NCBI RefSeq assembly: GCF_000613925.1
Contig: NZ_BAJX01000010.1
Location: forward strand, 1 to 64,000
DNA: 64,000 nt
Direction: 5' to 3'
Source of the DNA: Prevotella histicola JCM 15637 = DNF00424
Lineage (GTDB): Bacteria > Bacteroidota > Bacteroidia > Bacteroidales > Bacteroidaceae
In this document: positions 28,669 through 37,520 of the stretch, piece by piece
Layout: each line of letters opens with the position of its first letter
Position numbering within the stretch: the stretch's first letter is position 1
Made by a program: the position numbers and the translations under genes
The notes under the pieces: model-generated
The model's database searches: none
Told to the model about the DNA's origin: nothing
What the model saw: the letters and a program-made list of their open reading frames with translations, nothing else

Positions 28669-29002
28669 GAATAGATATATATTAAAAACCTAAGGACAAA
28701 GAAGAATTTACTTTTGATACTATTTTTATGTTTTAAAATAGTATGACGAAGAGAGCTTGTCATAAGTCCACCGAAGGCTTTTTGGTGGCAGATGGTTGTT
28801 TAATAGAGTCGATTCTTATGAGATAAGATTAATATTCAATGATTTTATAAGTTTGTAAATAAGGGTTAGATCTGTTGAAATTGCGTCGTGAGATGCGGTA
28901 TCAGACTTTATAGTTACGCTTGTTTTATCAAGTGAGATTGTAAAATCCTCTATAAAAACCAGTCCCCAGTAAGCTGAGCGAAGCTACTGGGGACATTTTA
29001 TT
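28669..29002 (+). ncRNA. Candidate structured non-coding RNA of about 330 nt
   Basis: Supported by a consensus promoter just upstream, a strong terminator (stem GTCCCCAGTA with TACTGGGGAC, 28962-28994, then ATTTTATT) and several internal stems. These are ATACTATTTT/AAAATAGTAT (28717-28744), TCATAAG/CTTATGA (28760-28766 with 28815-28821) enclosing CCACC/GGTGG, a GCGTC-GTGA-GATGC hairpin with a GNRA loop (28883-28896), and TTTATAG/CTATAAA (28907-28913 with 28950-28956) enclosing CTTG/CAAG. I cannot match it to tmRNA, RNase P, SRP or 6S RNA from memory. A 27-codon frame (28743-28826) lies inside and starts within a stem, so it is probably fortuitous. Confidence 0.6.
28962..29002 (+). terminator. 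Terminator of the candidate ncRNA
   Basis: A stem of about 13 bp with one bulged A, loop GAGCGA, GC-rich base GTCCCC/GGGGAC, then ATTTTATT. Confidence 0.85.
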
Positions 29003-29088
29003 GTATGGAGTTGCAAAGAGTATTTACTTGTCTCTTTTCATCTACTATGGATGTTTTATACTTTTAATAACGTAGTTTAGGACTTTAT

Positions 29089-29328
29089 GAAACACCCTTA
29101 CAATATTTAGCCTCTTATGAATGGTGCTATAAGAGATAATTCATTTTTTCTTGCTTCGCAACTAACAGAGATTCAATAGGTTACGAATTCGAAAACAAAA
29201 GGTGCCCTTTTGCGTTCTAAAAGGGCACCTTTTACTCTTCAAAAGGGCACCTTTTGACATGCAAAAGGGCATCTTTTACAACCCAAAAGGGCGTAGTTTA
29301 TTTTCTAATTATGAATTAATGTTACATT
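29089..29328 (+). repeat. Five-core intergenic element, copy D
   Basis: Plus-oriented. Distal TTACA at 29098, TTCGCAA (variant of TTTGTAA) at 29155, cores at 29197, 29219, 29241, 29263 and 29285, trailer TTACA at 29322-29326. Cores 1 and 2 are perfect inverted partners. The copy lies between the candidate ncRNA and the convergent MBOAT gene. Confidence 0.85.
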
Positions 29329-29350
29329 TATAGTTCTGTGTTGACAGTTC

Positions 29351-30829
29351 TTAGAACTGTGTATAGATAAACGGTTGGATACTCTGTTGGCTAAGGTTTA
29401 TCACTAATTGTGTTACCAGGATAAAGATAATAAGTTTTAAAACCCATGGTAACACAATAAATTTCTGCTGTAACCAATCATAATCAGTCTTTCGGATACT
29501 ATGAAGTTCTAAGCTAATGAGAACCAAAAGTAGCCATACTGGGTAAGCCATGAGGAAGGTGTAGGCATCACTAAGGTGTGTCTCATGAATGATATGACTG
29601 ATTAATTCTATTGCAGAGTCTATGTTATTAGCACGGAAAAATATCCAGGCGAAGGACACATAACAGAAAGTGATAAGCCAACTGACGACTTTTACGTATG
29701 TATTGTTTGGGATTTTATTAAGTCCATTGTTCAAGCAGAATTTGTGAATTACCAGTCCCATGCCGTGAAGAACACCCCATAGAATGAATATCCATGATGC
29801 TCCATGCCATAATCCAGCCACAATCATTGCAAGAAAGCTGTTCAGGTAGGTACGTAAAGCCCCCTTCCTGTTTCCTCCCAGTGGGATATACAGATAGTCA
29901 CGAAACCATGTAGAGAGTGCTATGTGCCATCGATGCCAGAACTCTGTGAGGTTCAAACTCTGATAAGGGAAGTTGAAATTATCTTTTAATTCGTATCCCA
30001 TGAGGGCTGCAACACCAATAGCTAAGTCGCTATATCCTGAGAAGTCACAATAAATCTGTACTGAGAATCCCAGTACACCCATCAGATCTCCAAAGCCACT
30101 TTGTACGGATGGGGCATCAAAAACAATGTTGTTATACTGTGCAATGTAGTCGGCAATGAGTGCTTTTTTTATCAGTCCACAGATAATGAGCCATAGTCCT
30201 TTATATACTAAGTCGTCTTTTACGGGGCGTTTTACTTGTATCTGCGGTACAAGTACTTCTGCTCTGGTGATAGGACCAGCAATGAAGAGTGGAAAGAAAG
30301 TGAGATAAAAAGCATAATCGATCAGCTCTGTAGTCTTAGGAAACCGTCCTTTGTAAACGTCTACAGTGTAGCTGATGGCTTGGAAAGTAAAGAATGAGAT
30401 ACCAACGGGTAGGATAATCTTCTCTGGAGCAAAGTTACTGCGTAGTATTTCATGAATGACTTCGAGCGTGAAGTTCATGTATTTATAGTAGAGTAGGGGG
30501 ATAAGCTCTGTAAAAATAACAATCGCCAGTCCTATTTTACGAATCTTTCCTCTCTTCAACCTCATCATGAAACGTGTGAGATACCATGAGGTGAGTGTTG
30601 TAAAAGGCAGTAACCACATTAAGGCTCCATTGGCTTTAAAAGCAAAAAAGAGACTGAAGAGGATGACATACAGCTTCATCCATGTTCGCTGATAGCGGTT
30701 CAGACACAAGAAAATGGCAAAGAATACCAAGAAGGTAGCCATGAATGGCAAGGTACACAACGACCAGTTCTTGTCTTGTGTGGACAAGAAGCTGAGTAAA
30801 GTGGATGATAGTTGTGTCATATCTGCCAT
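29351..30829 (-). CDS. MBOAT-family O-acyltransferase (AlgI/PatA-like)
   Basis: Multi-pass membrane acyltransferase of 492 residues. Family marks: FTFQAISYTVDVYKGR, YCDFSGYSDLAIGVA, the conserved FWHRWHIALSTWFRDYLYIPLGG block and the catalytic His region AGLWHGASWIFILWG. Such proteins move acetyl groups across the inner membrane onto alginate, peptidoglycan or other polysaccharides. The SGNH protein encoded 9 bases upstream is the likely periplasmic partner, as in PatA/PatB and AlgI/AlgJ pairs. No alginate genes are present, so the acceptor is unknown. Confidence 0.9.
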   Translation of the reverse strand: MADMTQLSSTLLSFLSTQDKNWSLCTLPFMATFLVFFAIFLCLNRYQRTWMKLYVILFSLFFAFKANGALMWLLPFTTLTSWYLTRFMMRLKRGKIRKIGLAIVIFTELIPLLYYKYMNFTLEVIHEILRSNFAPEKIILPVGISFFTFQAISYTVDVYKGRFPKTTELIDYAFYLTFFPLFIAGPITRAEVLVPQIQVKRPVKDDLVYKGLWLIICGLIKKALIADYIAQYNNIVFDAPSVQSGFGDLMGVLGFSVQIYCDFSGYSDLAIGVAALMGYELKDNFNFPYQSLNLTEFWHRWHIALSTWFRDYLYIPLGGNRKGALRTYLNSFLAMIVAGLWHGASWIFILWGVLHGMGLVIHKFCLNNGLNKIPNNTYVKVVSWLITFCYVSFAWIFFRANNIDSAIELISHIIHETHLSDAYTFLMAYPVWLLLVLISLELHSIRKTDYDWLQQKFIVLPWVLKLIIFILVTQLVINLSQQSIQPFIYTQF

Positions 30830-30838
30830 ATTTTCCTG

Positions 30839-31588
30839 TTAATAACCTTCGAAAGAAGGTTGTAAGAGCTTTGTCTTAGTTGCCTTGTGGTGTGCTTTTG
30901 GCTTGTTTAATTGTAGGGGATTAGCACATTGATGGCTGGCAATGAACTGTGCTGCAGTGTCCATCCAGTAGGCAGCAGCAGCCCATGTCGGGTGATAATG
31001 GTCGCTACCTCGTTTGAGTTTGAGGTGTCTGCTGTCAAAGAAATGCTCCTTTCCAATATTCTCTTTGATAACATCATTGATGCCAGTATCACCGTTCCAG
31101 TCTGAAGGACTAATCCAAACGAAAGGCGTATTACCAAGTTTCTTCACAATCTCACGTACATATTGTGCTCTGTTTTCTAGGTCGTTGACGAAGAGTTCAT
31201 TGCTTCCGAGACAGATGATTACGTAAGTTGGTTTGTATTTGTGCATGTAATACTCCAGAGTATGGGTCGTTCCCCAGCGTTCAGTGGATGAACTGTACCA
31301 TATAACGGTGTAGAGTGTATGTCCATTTTCAGCAGAATAATCTCCCAAACGGCGTGATAATCCCTCTACCATGGAGTCTCCAATGAAGAGAATAGTTTGG
31401 TTTCGATGGATTTTTCGTCCACTCTTTGGGTGTTTTTTTACTTGTGGAGCATGATGGAAGATACTGGAAAAGGTGATCTTCTTTAGTGTATAGCTGCCCA
31501 GCGTTACCTCTTTCGGGATAACAGCATAAACGACAATGGCTGCTAAAACAGCAGCCATCAGTGTTAAGGTCTTTATCTGGGCATGCAT
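30839..31588 (-). CDS. SGNH-hydrolase-fold acyl transfer/esterase partner
   Basis: A 249-residue protein with an N-terminal membrane anchor (about 7-25) and an SGNH/GDSL fold: block I GDSMVEGL with the nucleophile Ser (about 70-77), a GSNEL block (about 126), and SDHYHPTW near 195-202 giving the Asp-x-x-His pair. It is probably periplasmic. It sits 9 bases before the MBOAT gene and is almost certainly cotranscribed with it, so it likely transfers or removes acyl groups on a surface glycan (inference). Confidence 0.85.
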   Translation of the reverse strand: MHAQIKTLTLMAAVLAAIVVYAVIPKEVTLGSYTLKKITFSSIFHHAPQVKKHPKSGRKIHRNQTILFIGDSMVEGLSRRLGDYSAENGHTLYTVIWYSSSTERWGTTHTLEYYMHKYKPTYVIICLGSNELFVNDLENRAQYVREIVKKLGNTPFVWISPSDWNGDTGINDVIKENIGKEHFFDSRHLKLKRGSDHYHPTWAAAAYWMDTAAQFIASHQCANPLQLNKPKAHHKATKTKLLQPSFEGY

Positions 31589-31597
31589 AGGTAGGCC

Positions 31598-32347
31598 TTA
31601 TTTCAAGTCAACTTCCACTGGACAGTGGTCGCTTCCCATTATTTCTGTATGTATTTTAGCATCTACAAGCCTATCCTTTAGCCTGTCTGAGATGAGAAAA
31701 TAGTCTATACGCCAACCTGTATTCCTCTCTCTTGCACGGAAACGATAGGACCACCAAGAGTAAGTTACTTGTTCTGGATAGAGTGAACGGAAGGTATCAA
31801 TGAATCCATTGTTCAACAACTGGGTCATTTTCTCACGCTCTTCATCAGTGAATCCTGCATTACGTCGGTTTGTTTTAGGGTTCTTGATGTCTATTTCTTC
31901 ATGTGCAACGTTCATATCTCCACATACTATGACAGGCTTTTTAGCATCAAGTTTGTGTAGATAAGCTTGGAAGTCGTCCTCCCATTTCATACGATATTCT
32001 AACCTACGAAGCCCGTCTTGAGAGTTTGGTGTGTATACTGTGACGAGAAAGAAGTCGTCCATCTCTAAAGTAATCACACGTCCCTCATGGTCGTGTTCCT
32101 CGATGTCAATACCATATGATACGTTCAATGGTTTATGTTTTGTGAATATGGCAGTACCTGAATATCCCTTCTTTTCGGCATAATTCCAGTATGATTCATA
32201 TCCTGGGAAGCTGATGTCGAGTTGTCCATCCTGCATTTTGGTCTCTTGAATGCAGAAGAAATCGGCATCTAAGTCCTTGAATTGCTGTTCAAAGTCTTTC
32301 CCAACACAGGCACGTAAGCCATTTACATTCCAAGAAATCAGTTTCAT
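31598..32347 (-). CDS. xth: Exodeoxyribonuclease III / AP endonuclease
   Basis: Mg-dependent AP endonuclease of base-excision repair, 249 residues. It opens with MKLISWNVNGLRA; other family marks are CIQETKMQ, VYTPNSQDGL, VCGDMNVAHEEID (catalytic Asp-x-Asn) and the terminal SDHCPVEVDL with the catalytic His. Length is normal. It lies 9 bases before the SGNH gene in a minus-strand run. Confidence 0.95.
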   Translation of the reverse strand: MKLISWNVNGLRACVGKDFEQQFKDLDADFFCIQETKMQDGQLDISFPGYESYWNYAEKKGYSGTAIFTKHKPLNVSYGIDIEEHDHEGRVITLEMDDFFLVTVYTPNSQDGLRRLEYRMKWEDDFQAYLHKLDAKKPVIVCGDMNVAHEEIDIKNPKTNRRNAGFTDEEREKMTQLLNNGFIDTFRSLYPEQVTYSWWSYRFRARERNTGWRIDYFLISDRLKDRLVDAKIHTEIMGSDHCPVEVDLK

Positions 32348-32380
32348 ATCTCTTTCTTTCTATTGTTTCTAATATTATTA

Positions 32381-32983
32381 TTAATTCTTCTGATGTGAGT
32401 CAAACTCAAACGTTACGGGTAAGTTGTAATCAGTGGATAGGGGAGTGAATGAACCTCGTCCGTTGCTCTTCTTCAGATTTGTTATTGTGAAATTAAAGAA
32501 CATCTCTTGTGTCGACATTACGTAATAACAAGAGAAAGGACGTGAACCTCCTGTACCAACAACTTCTACTTGTTGTCCATCAAGATTGATAGTGAAGCTG
32601 AGTTTAGCTAATGTACTGAAAACAATGCTCCGCTCCTGTGGCCTAAAACTCATCATAGTGATTTCCAGCTTACCGTTTGTAGCGTTCAAGAGGGCTTGGT
32701 ATAATTTTGAGGAATGATCCTTTACACCGCCAGCAAGTTCGCTACCTGTGATATTCTTAACACTGATCATCTCCTTCTTTGCGGTCCATGTTGTACTTTT
32801 CGAGCCTAAGATATTTTCACTGTTGCGCATATTTGCTGTGCCAACATAGGAACCATTTATGTTTTGGTAAAGCTGGTCAATATTTATACTGGGTGTATTT
32901 TCCTCCTTAGAACAAGCGGAAAAGATGTTGATAGTGGCTATTACTGCGAATGTAAAAGTGGTTGTCTTTAGTAATTTATTCAT
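32381..32983 (-). CDS. Lipoprotein, possibly DUF4840 family
   Basis: A 200-residue protein with a signal peptide and lipobox ending at Cys24 (IFSAC). The mature part starts with a short helix then NGSYVGTANMR and several beta stretches (RSIVFSTLAKLSFTINLDG, MFFNFTITNL), ending LPVTFEFDSHQ. This resembles the calycin-like DUF4840/DUF4925 lipoproteins of Bacteroidetes, but my family call is weak. It is 33 bases before xth and 29 bases behind folE. Confidence 0.6.
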   Translation of the reverse strand: MNKLLKTTTFTFAVIATINIFSACSKEENTPSINIDQLYQNINGSYVGTANMRNSENILGSKSTTWTAKKEMISVKNITGSELAGGVKDHSSKLYQALLNATNGKLEITMMSFRPQERSIVFSTLAKLSFTINLDGQQVEVVGTGGSRPFSCYYVMSTQEMFFNFTITNLKKSNGRGSFTPLSTDYNLPVTFEFDSHQKN

Positions 32984-33012
32984 AATGATTCCTTTTAAAT
33001 ATTAAGTCGTTA

Positions 33013-33605
33013 TTATATCCGTTTAGTCTCTCCACGTAGTAAGTTCATAAATTCATTACGGGTTTTACTTGATTCAAATACGCCGCTATAAGCACTTGTT
33101 GTAGTGATAGAGTTCTGCTTTTCCACACCACGCATTTGCATACACATGTGCTTTGCTTCGATGACAACCATCACACCTTGTGGTTTTAATGTATCGTTAA
33201 TACATTGCATAATCTGTTCTGTGAGGCGCTCCTGCACCTGAAGTCGGTGAGAGAAAATATCTACGACGCGTGCTATCTTGCTTAAACCGGTGATGTGTCC
33301 ATTAGGAATATAGCTACATGGGCCTTTCCATAGAATGGGAGCATGTGATGTTCACACATAGAAAAGAAGTCAATGTCCTTAACAATGACCATTTGATTGT
33401 ACTTTTCTTCGAAGAGAGCGTCGGTCAAAACCTTCTTTGGATCTTGTGTGTAGCCTCGTGTTAGCACTTGCATAGCCTTTGCAACACGTATTGGAGTCTT
33501 CTCTAATCCTTCTCTTGTTGGATCTTCTCCTAATAGTTTCAGTACTTCTTTGTAGTGTACTGCTAACTCATCAAGTCCTTCGCGGAACTCAGCTTGTGGT
33601 GTCAT
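33013..33605 (-). CDS. folE: GTP cyclohydrolase I (frameshifted in this sequence)
   Basis: First step of folate/tetrahydropterin synthesis: GTP to dihydroneopterin triphosphate. The N-terminal half shows [20 protein letters not shown] and [16 protein letters not shown] (zinc Cys and His). The frame then fails. Restoring one T near 33312 (minus strand) joins it to [12 protein letters not shown] and the second half ([14 protein letters not shown] through HMCMQMRGV with the second zinc Cys), giving 197 residues. Without the correction the two halves would be separate and inactive. folK at 58.1 kb is a later step of the same pathway. Start 33605 avoids overlap with the SPOR gene. Confidence 0.9.
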
Positions 33606-33618
33606 ATTATCTTTTTTA

Positions 33619-34302
33619 TCAATTAACAAATTGGGATGTTTTGATTGTTACCATGGTTCGGATGATATTTGCATGTGGAAAACCATTCTTACGAAGGGTT
33701 CTCATGACTTTCTTTGCTGCATTATAGTTCGTAAAATTACCTATAAGACACATCCATCGTGGAGAATAGAAGTGGACATAGATGGGTTGTTCAGGGAACA
33801 GTTCCTTAGCTTTTTGCCCAGCAGCATCAGCCTGTTGATGTGCAATACGGGTATTACCACCGCTATAAGCCTGTACTCGAAACCCTCTAACCTTCTTGTT
33901 TCCCTTCTTAACACGTTTGGTCACAAGATACGTTCCATCTATTTCTTCATCCGTTGGGATGTGCGGTCTTTTGACTAAACGTTTGACAAGTTTTGTCCCT
34001 GCAGGGCGAACTGGTTGTGCGGGAATATTCTCTGGACGTGAGATCTCAGGTCTGTGGTCGTTGAGTTTGGGTACTGTCAGCTTCTTTGTATCTTGTTTCT
34101 TGGATGTATTAGCAGCTGACGTCTTCTGTGATTCATGCTGACTCTCTACTCTCTGGCGTTCCTTATTTGCTTTCTTTGCAGCCTTTTTACCATTAACTAA
34201 AGCATCAATTTCGGCACTTTGTGTTACCGTAACTGATCCTTGAGCATTGACAGCCACAATGGCAGTCAGCATAAATACGATGATAGTAAGGAGTCTTTTC
34301 AT
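33619..34302 (-). CDS. SPOR-domain secreted protein
   Basis: A 227-residue protein with a cleavable signal peptide (1-20, VNAQ), a basic Lys/Gln-rich middle (37-110), and a C-terminal SPOR-like domain (about 140-215: [51 protein letters not shown]). SPOR domains bind glycan strands of peptidoglycan stripped of stem peptides. It belongs to the group DUF1599-DoxX-tpiA-SPOR-folE on one strand. Confidence 0.85.
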   Translation of the reverse strand: MKRLLTIIVFMLTAIVAVNAQGSVTVTQSAEIDALVNGKKAAKKANKERQRVESQHESQKTSAANTSKKQDTKKLTVPKLNDHRPEISRPENIPAQPVRPAGTKLVKRLVKRPHIPTDEEIDGTYLVTKRVKKGNKKVRGFRVQAYSGGNTRIAHQQADAAGQKAKELFPEQPIYVHFYSPRWMCLIGNFTNYNAAKKVMRTLRKNGFPHANIIRTMVTIKTSQFVN

Positions 34303-34320
34303 TTCTTTTATAATTGAAAT

Positions 34321-34367
34321 GAATTCTACTGATAGTTCAATGACCGTTGATGCTACCAGTAGAATTC
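34321..34367. terminator. Inverted repeat between tpiA and the SPOR gene
   Basis: Perfect 11-bp arms GAATTCTACTG and CAGTAGAATTC with a 25-base loop. Possible attenuator or mRNA-end structure; there is no long T tail. Confidence 0.45.
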
Positions 34368-34383
34368 TTTAATTTACTTTGGA

Positions 34384-35144
34384 TTACTTCTTCCAAGCGT
34401 CGATGATACCCTTGAAATCAGCAGCTTTCAGAGAAGCACCACCAATTAATCCACCATCGATGTCAGGCTTTGCAAACAACTCAGGAGCATTACTTGCCTT
34501 GCAACTACCACCATAAAGGATAGAAGTGTCCTCTGCAACTTCATTGCCATACTTCTCTGCTACGATAGAACGGATGTATGCCAGCATCTCTTGTGCCTGG
34601 TCTGAAGTAGCGGTTTTGCCTGTACCGATAGCCCAAATTGGTTCATAAGCAAGGATGATGCTCTTCCATTCCTCTGCAGAGAGGTTGAATACAGAACCTT
34701 CCAACTCAGCCTTTACTACTTCATTCTGCTTTCCAGCCTCACGCTCTTCGAGTGTTTCGCCACAGCAGAAGATCACCTTCAGACCGTTTGCTAATGCCAA
34801 CTTAACTTCTCTTTCAGTATTTCAGCAGTCTCACCATAGTATTGACGACGCTCTGAGTGGCCAAGAATGACATACTGAGCACCTGTACTCTTTACCATAG
34901 CGGCTGAAACTTCACCTGTATAAGCACCTTTTTCCTTGTCAGCACAGTTCTCAGCACCAAGTCCAACAACGTTAGAATCGAGTACTTGTGCTACACTTGC
35001 GAGGTGAATGAATGGAGTACAGATAACAACATCACAGTTTGGCTTTTCTGCTTTCAGTGACTCGTTGATCTCTTTTGCCAAAGCAACACCTTCCTGGAGG
35101 GTTTCATTCATCTTCCAGTTTCCTGCTACAATTTTCTTTCTCAT
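34384..35144 (-). CDS. tpiA: Triosephosphate isomerase (frameshifted in this sequence)
   Basis: Glycolytic interconversion of dihydroxyacetone phosphate and glyceraldehyde 3-phosphate. The N-terminus [13 protein letters not shown] has the substrate Lys; LGHSERR holds the electrophilic His; [14 protein letters not shown] holds the catalytic Glu; [12 protein letters not shown] and GGASL close the phosphate loop. The frame breaks between KEKL and the rest. Restoring one A near 34808 (minus strand) gives 253 residues. As printed, the upstream DoxX-family frame also runs into this ATG without a stop, which may be a further base-calling slip. Confidence 0.92.
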
Positions 35145-36502
35145 TTGTCTTTTACGTTTTAAAAGTTGATATAATCTGTTTGATTGTTCCTTTTGTTTAA
35201 GCCATTCTTCCTTTTGTTTGAGCCATTGCTCACGCTTCTGTACCCATCGGGTCCATGACCAAATGCGGTCAGCAGCAATAAGAAAGGCGAGGGGGAAGAT
35301 GTAACAGATGATGATTAGGACAATCTTTGTCCACGTTTTATTTTCTGGTTCCCGTCCCGTTTCTATTAATGATAGCGGAGCATTAAGCTCAGCTTGCTTT
35401 GGAAGATCATTATGACTCCATTTATTGATGATGGTTCCTTTGTAGAGTAATACTAATCCTGGGTTACTACGGATGATGGTTTTTAGTGTTGTGCCATCCG
35501 TTGTATAGAAAGGATACTCTGCTCCGGTGACATCTCTCCAATGCTTTATAGCTTTATCCGTACTTGCTGTGAGCCCGTAGAAACCATAACCATTCTCCTT
35601 GGCATACTCATAAATAGCATCAATCTCTCCGAAATTACTATCGTCAGCACGTTCTAAGATAGGGGAAATGAGCAAGAATGTGTATCCATCCTTGTTCAGA
35701 ATACTGTCTGTAAGGTTATCTCCAGTCTTTTCATCAGTAATGGAGAAGTCGTGGATTGGTGGCTCATAGCCTTGTTCAAGTACTTCCTGATGTGTGTCCT
35801 TGAATACCCATGTGGAATCATTATATGGATAATCCTTCTCTGTAAATTCCTTCGTCACACCATTCTTTTCACAGATGAAAGTGGTCTTATAGGTTGTTTG
35901 CTTAGCTCCCTTTGGGATTTCCATTCCCTTTTTAATGTTCTGTCCGATGTGATAAGGGCGGAAATCAAAGATAGGAAGATGATAAAGACTTAGTACAGAA
36001 GCCAGACAGATAAATACAATTGTGAAATAGAAGGCTATCCACTGGTTTGTTTTGGAGATGAAACGCGACTGGTATCTGGGCCACCTGACCAATATTAGTG
36101 CTGCTATCAGCAGTATAAGGTTCTTGATAAAAGTCTGTGTATTCGTTAAATGAATGGCATCACCGAAGCATCCACAGTCTTGGATAGGTTCACTGATCGT
36201 AAGCCACAGTGTTACGGCGGTCATACATGTCATGAATATCAGTGATACCTTGCTGGCAAAGCGACGGCGAATAGCCAATAAAAGCATTACACCTAAGGTG
36301 AATTCAATAGCTGAAAGTACAATAGATAATATTAGTTGAGTCCAATCTGGAACGTAAGCAGACAACTGCACCGCCTCTAAGTACTCAGCTATTTTATATT
36401 GTGAGCCCAATGGTCGATAGCTTTGACGAATCCAGAGAAGATAAATGTCAATGCAAGTAGCGCACGACTGAGGTTTACTAATATTGTTTTTACTTTATTC
36501 AT
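35145..36502 (-). CDS. DoxX-like / BT_3928-family membrane protein (frameshifted)
   Basis: Membrane protein of about 450 residues. It starts [30 protein letters not shown] at 36502, overlapping the DUF1599 stop by 8 bases. The frame is lost at a CCC-to-CC change near 36412 and resumes with [13 protein letters not shown]. Several helices follow, including a CGCFGD motif (quinone- or thiol-reductase-like DoxX/MauE fold), then a periplasmic part with a thioredoxin-like feel ([12 protein letters not shown]) and a C-terminal Trp/Lys/Gln coiled region. As printed, no stop separates it from tpiA. Function unknown; redox at the membrane is a guess. Confidence 0.75.
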
Positions 36503-37043
36503 GCAGTTTGATAGCTCCGAAAACGGCGTAGTTCATTATGTCCATGTAATTTGAATCAATCCCTTCACTTACCAGTGTGGCACCTCCAAGGTTCTCTATT
36601 TCCTTGATGCGTTCAATCTTTGTGAGGATAAGGTCCGTGTAACTGCTTGTGCGCATGTCCCGCCAAGCCTCTCCATAGTCATGGTTCTTCTTCATCATCA
36701 GTTCGTATGCTTGCTTTGCATAGCGATCGTAAAGTGCTAAAGCCTCGTCAGCAGTCATGTCAACACTATCAACAAACCCTTTTTCTAATTGTATGAGTCC
36801 AACGATACTGTAGTTTATCAATGCAATAAACTCAGGGCGGATACCCTCTCCAACCAGTGATTCCCCAGTGATTTCCAAGGAACGGATGCGTTTAGCTTTG
36901 ATAAATAGCTGGTCAGTAAGCGATGATGGGCGTAGGATTCGCCATGAGGGACCGTAGTCATGGAGCTTCTTTGCAAAGAGTGTTCGGCACTCTGCCAAAG
37001 TATCTTGGAATTCTTGCTGTGTCTTTGTTAATTGACTTGCCAT
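36495..37043 (-). CDS. DUF1599 domain protein
   Basis: A 182-residue cytoplasmic protein built of two similar halves: each has a helix pair with K(L/N)HDYG.(S/A)WR, then SLTDQLFIKAKRIRSLE or SYTDLILTKIERIKEIE, and GIRPEFIALINYSIVG or GIDSNYMDIMNYAVFG. This internal duplication is typical of DUF1599 (nucleotide pyrophosphatase-like all-alpha fold suspected). Start 37043 is chosen because a -7 box TATTTTTG at 37065-37072 (minus) lies above it. It is first gene of the DoxX-tpiA group, overlapping the next start. Confidence 0.88.
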   Translation of the reverse strand: MASQLTKTQQEFQDTLAECRTLFAKKLHDYGPSWRILRPSSLTDQLFIKAKRIRSLEITGESLVGEGIRPEFIALINYSIVGLIQLEKGFVDSVDMTADEALALYDRYAKQAYELMMKKNHDYGEAWRDMRTSSYTDLILTKIERIKEIENLGGATLVSEGIDSNYMDIMNYAVFGAIKLHE

Positions 37044-37334
37044 TGTGATGAATTGATTTGACTGCAAAAATACTTATTTTCATTGTAATAAACGAAGGAA
37101 TTAGCAACTAATTCAGGCGAAGGATATGGGAGCATAAAGCCTTTCCAAGGCGAGAATGAACTCTGCTGGGACTCCCCAAAGAAAGAAGATTGCTTGACTG
37201 AAGTAAGTTGGGAGAGTAATATTGATGTTGTTTTTGCTTGACTTTCCCACTTTTCATAAGGACTTGGATAGATTAGAAAGGTGGTTAGTTAGTGCAGAGG
37301 AAAAGCTAAAAATCCCCTAATTTAGTTTTAATTA

Positions 37335-37423
37335 TAGTTGCTGTCAGTTTTAACATTTGTACTAATAGGTTGTCTTTTAGTCTGTTATGGTATGGAAAGG
37401 TGTGACAGAAATGACTGCAAAAT
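37335..37423. repeat. 88-bp inverted-repeat element, copy 1
   Basis: Ends TTGCTGTCA and TGACTGCAA; the inner TAACATTT and TGTGACAG are at the same spacings (within one base) as in the copy at 58646-58733. Non-coding. The rest of the gap 37044-37452 shows no gene. Confidence 0.6.
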
Positions 37424-37452
37424 TATTTTGTTTCTTAGAAGAACTGATATTC

Positions 37453-37494
37453 ACAAAGAAACGGGAACATCTTTGTAGACATTCCCGTTCTTTG
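37453..37494 (-). terminator. Terminator of the first LRR lipoprotein gene
   Basis: Minus strand CAAAGAACGGGAAT, 12-base loop, then TGTTCCCGTTTCTTTG; stem of about 13 bp with mismatches. Confidence 0.65.
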
Positions 37495-37520
37495 GATTTA
37501 TGTGTGAAGGATGCATTACC

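Noticed and set aside
28669..29002. tmRNA or RNase P RNA
   Set aside because: No tRNA-like ends or tag ending in Ala-Ala, and no GAGGAAAGTCCGGGC-type RNase P signature.
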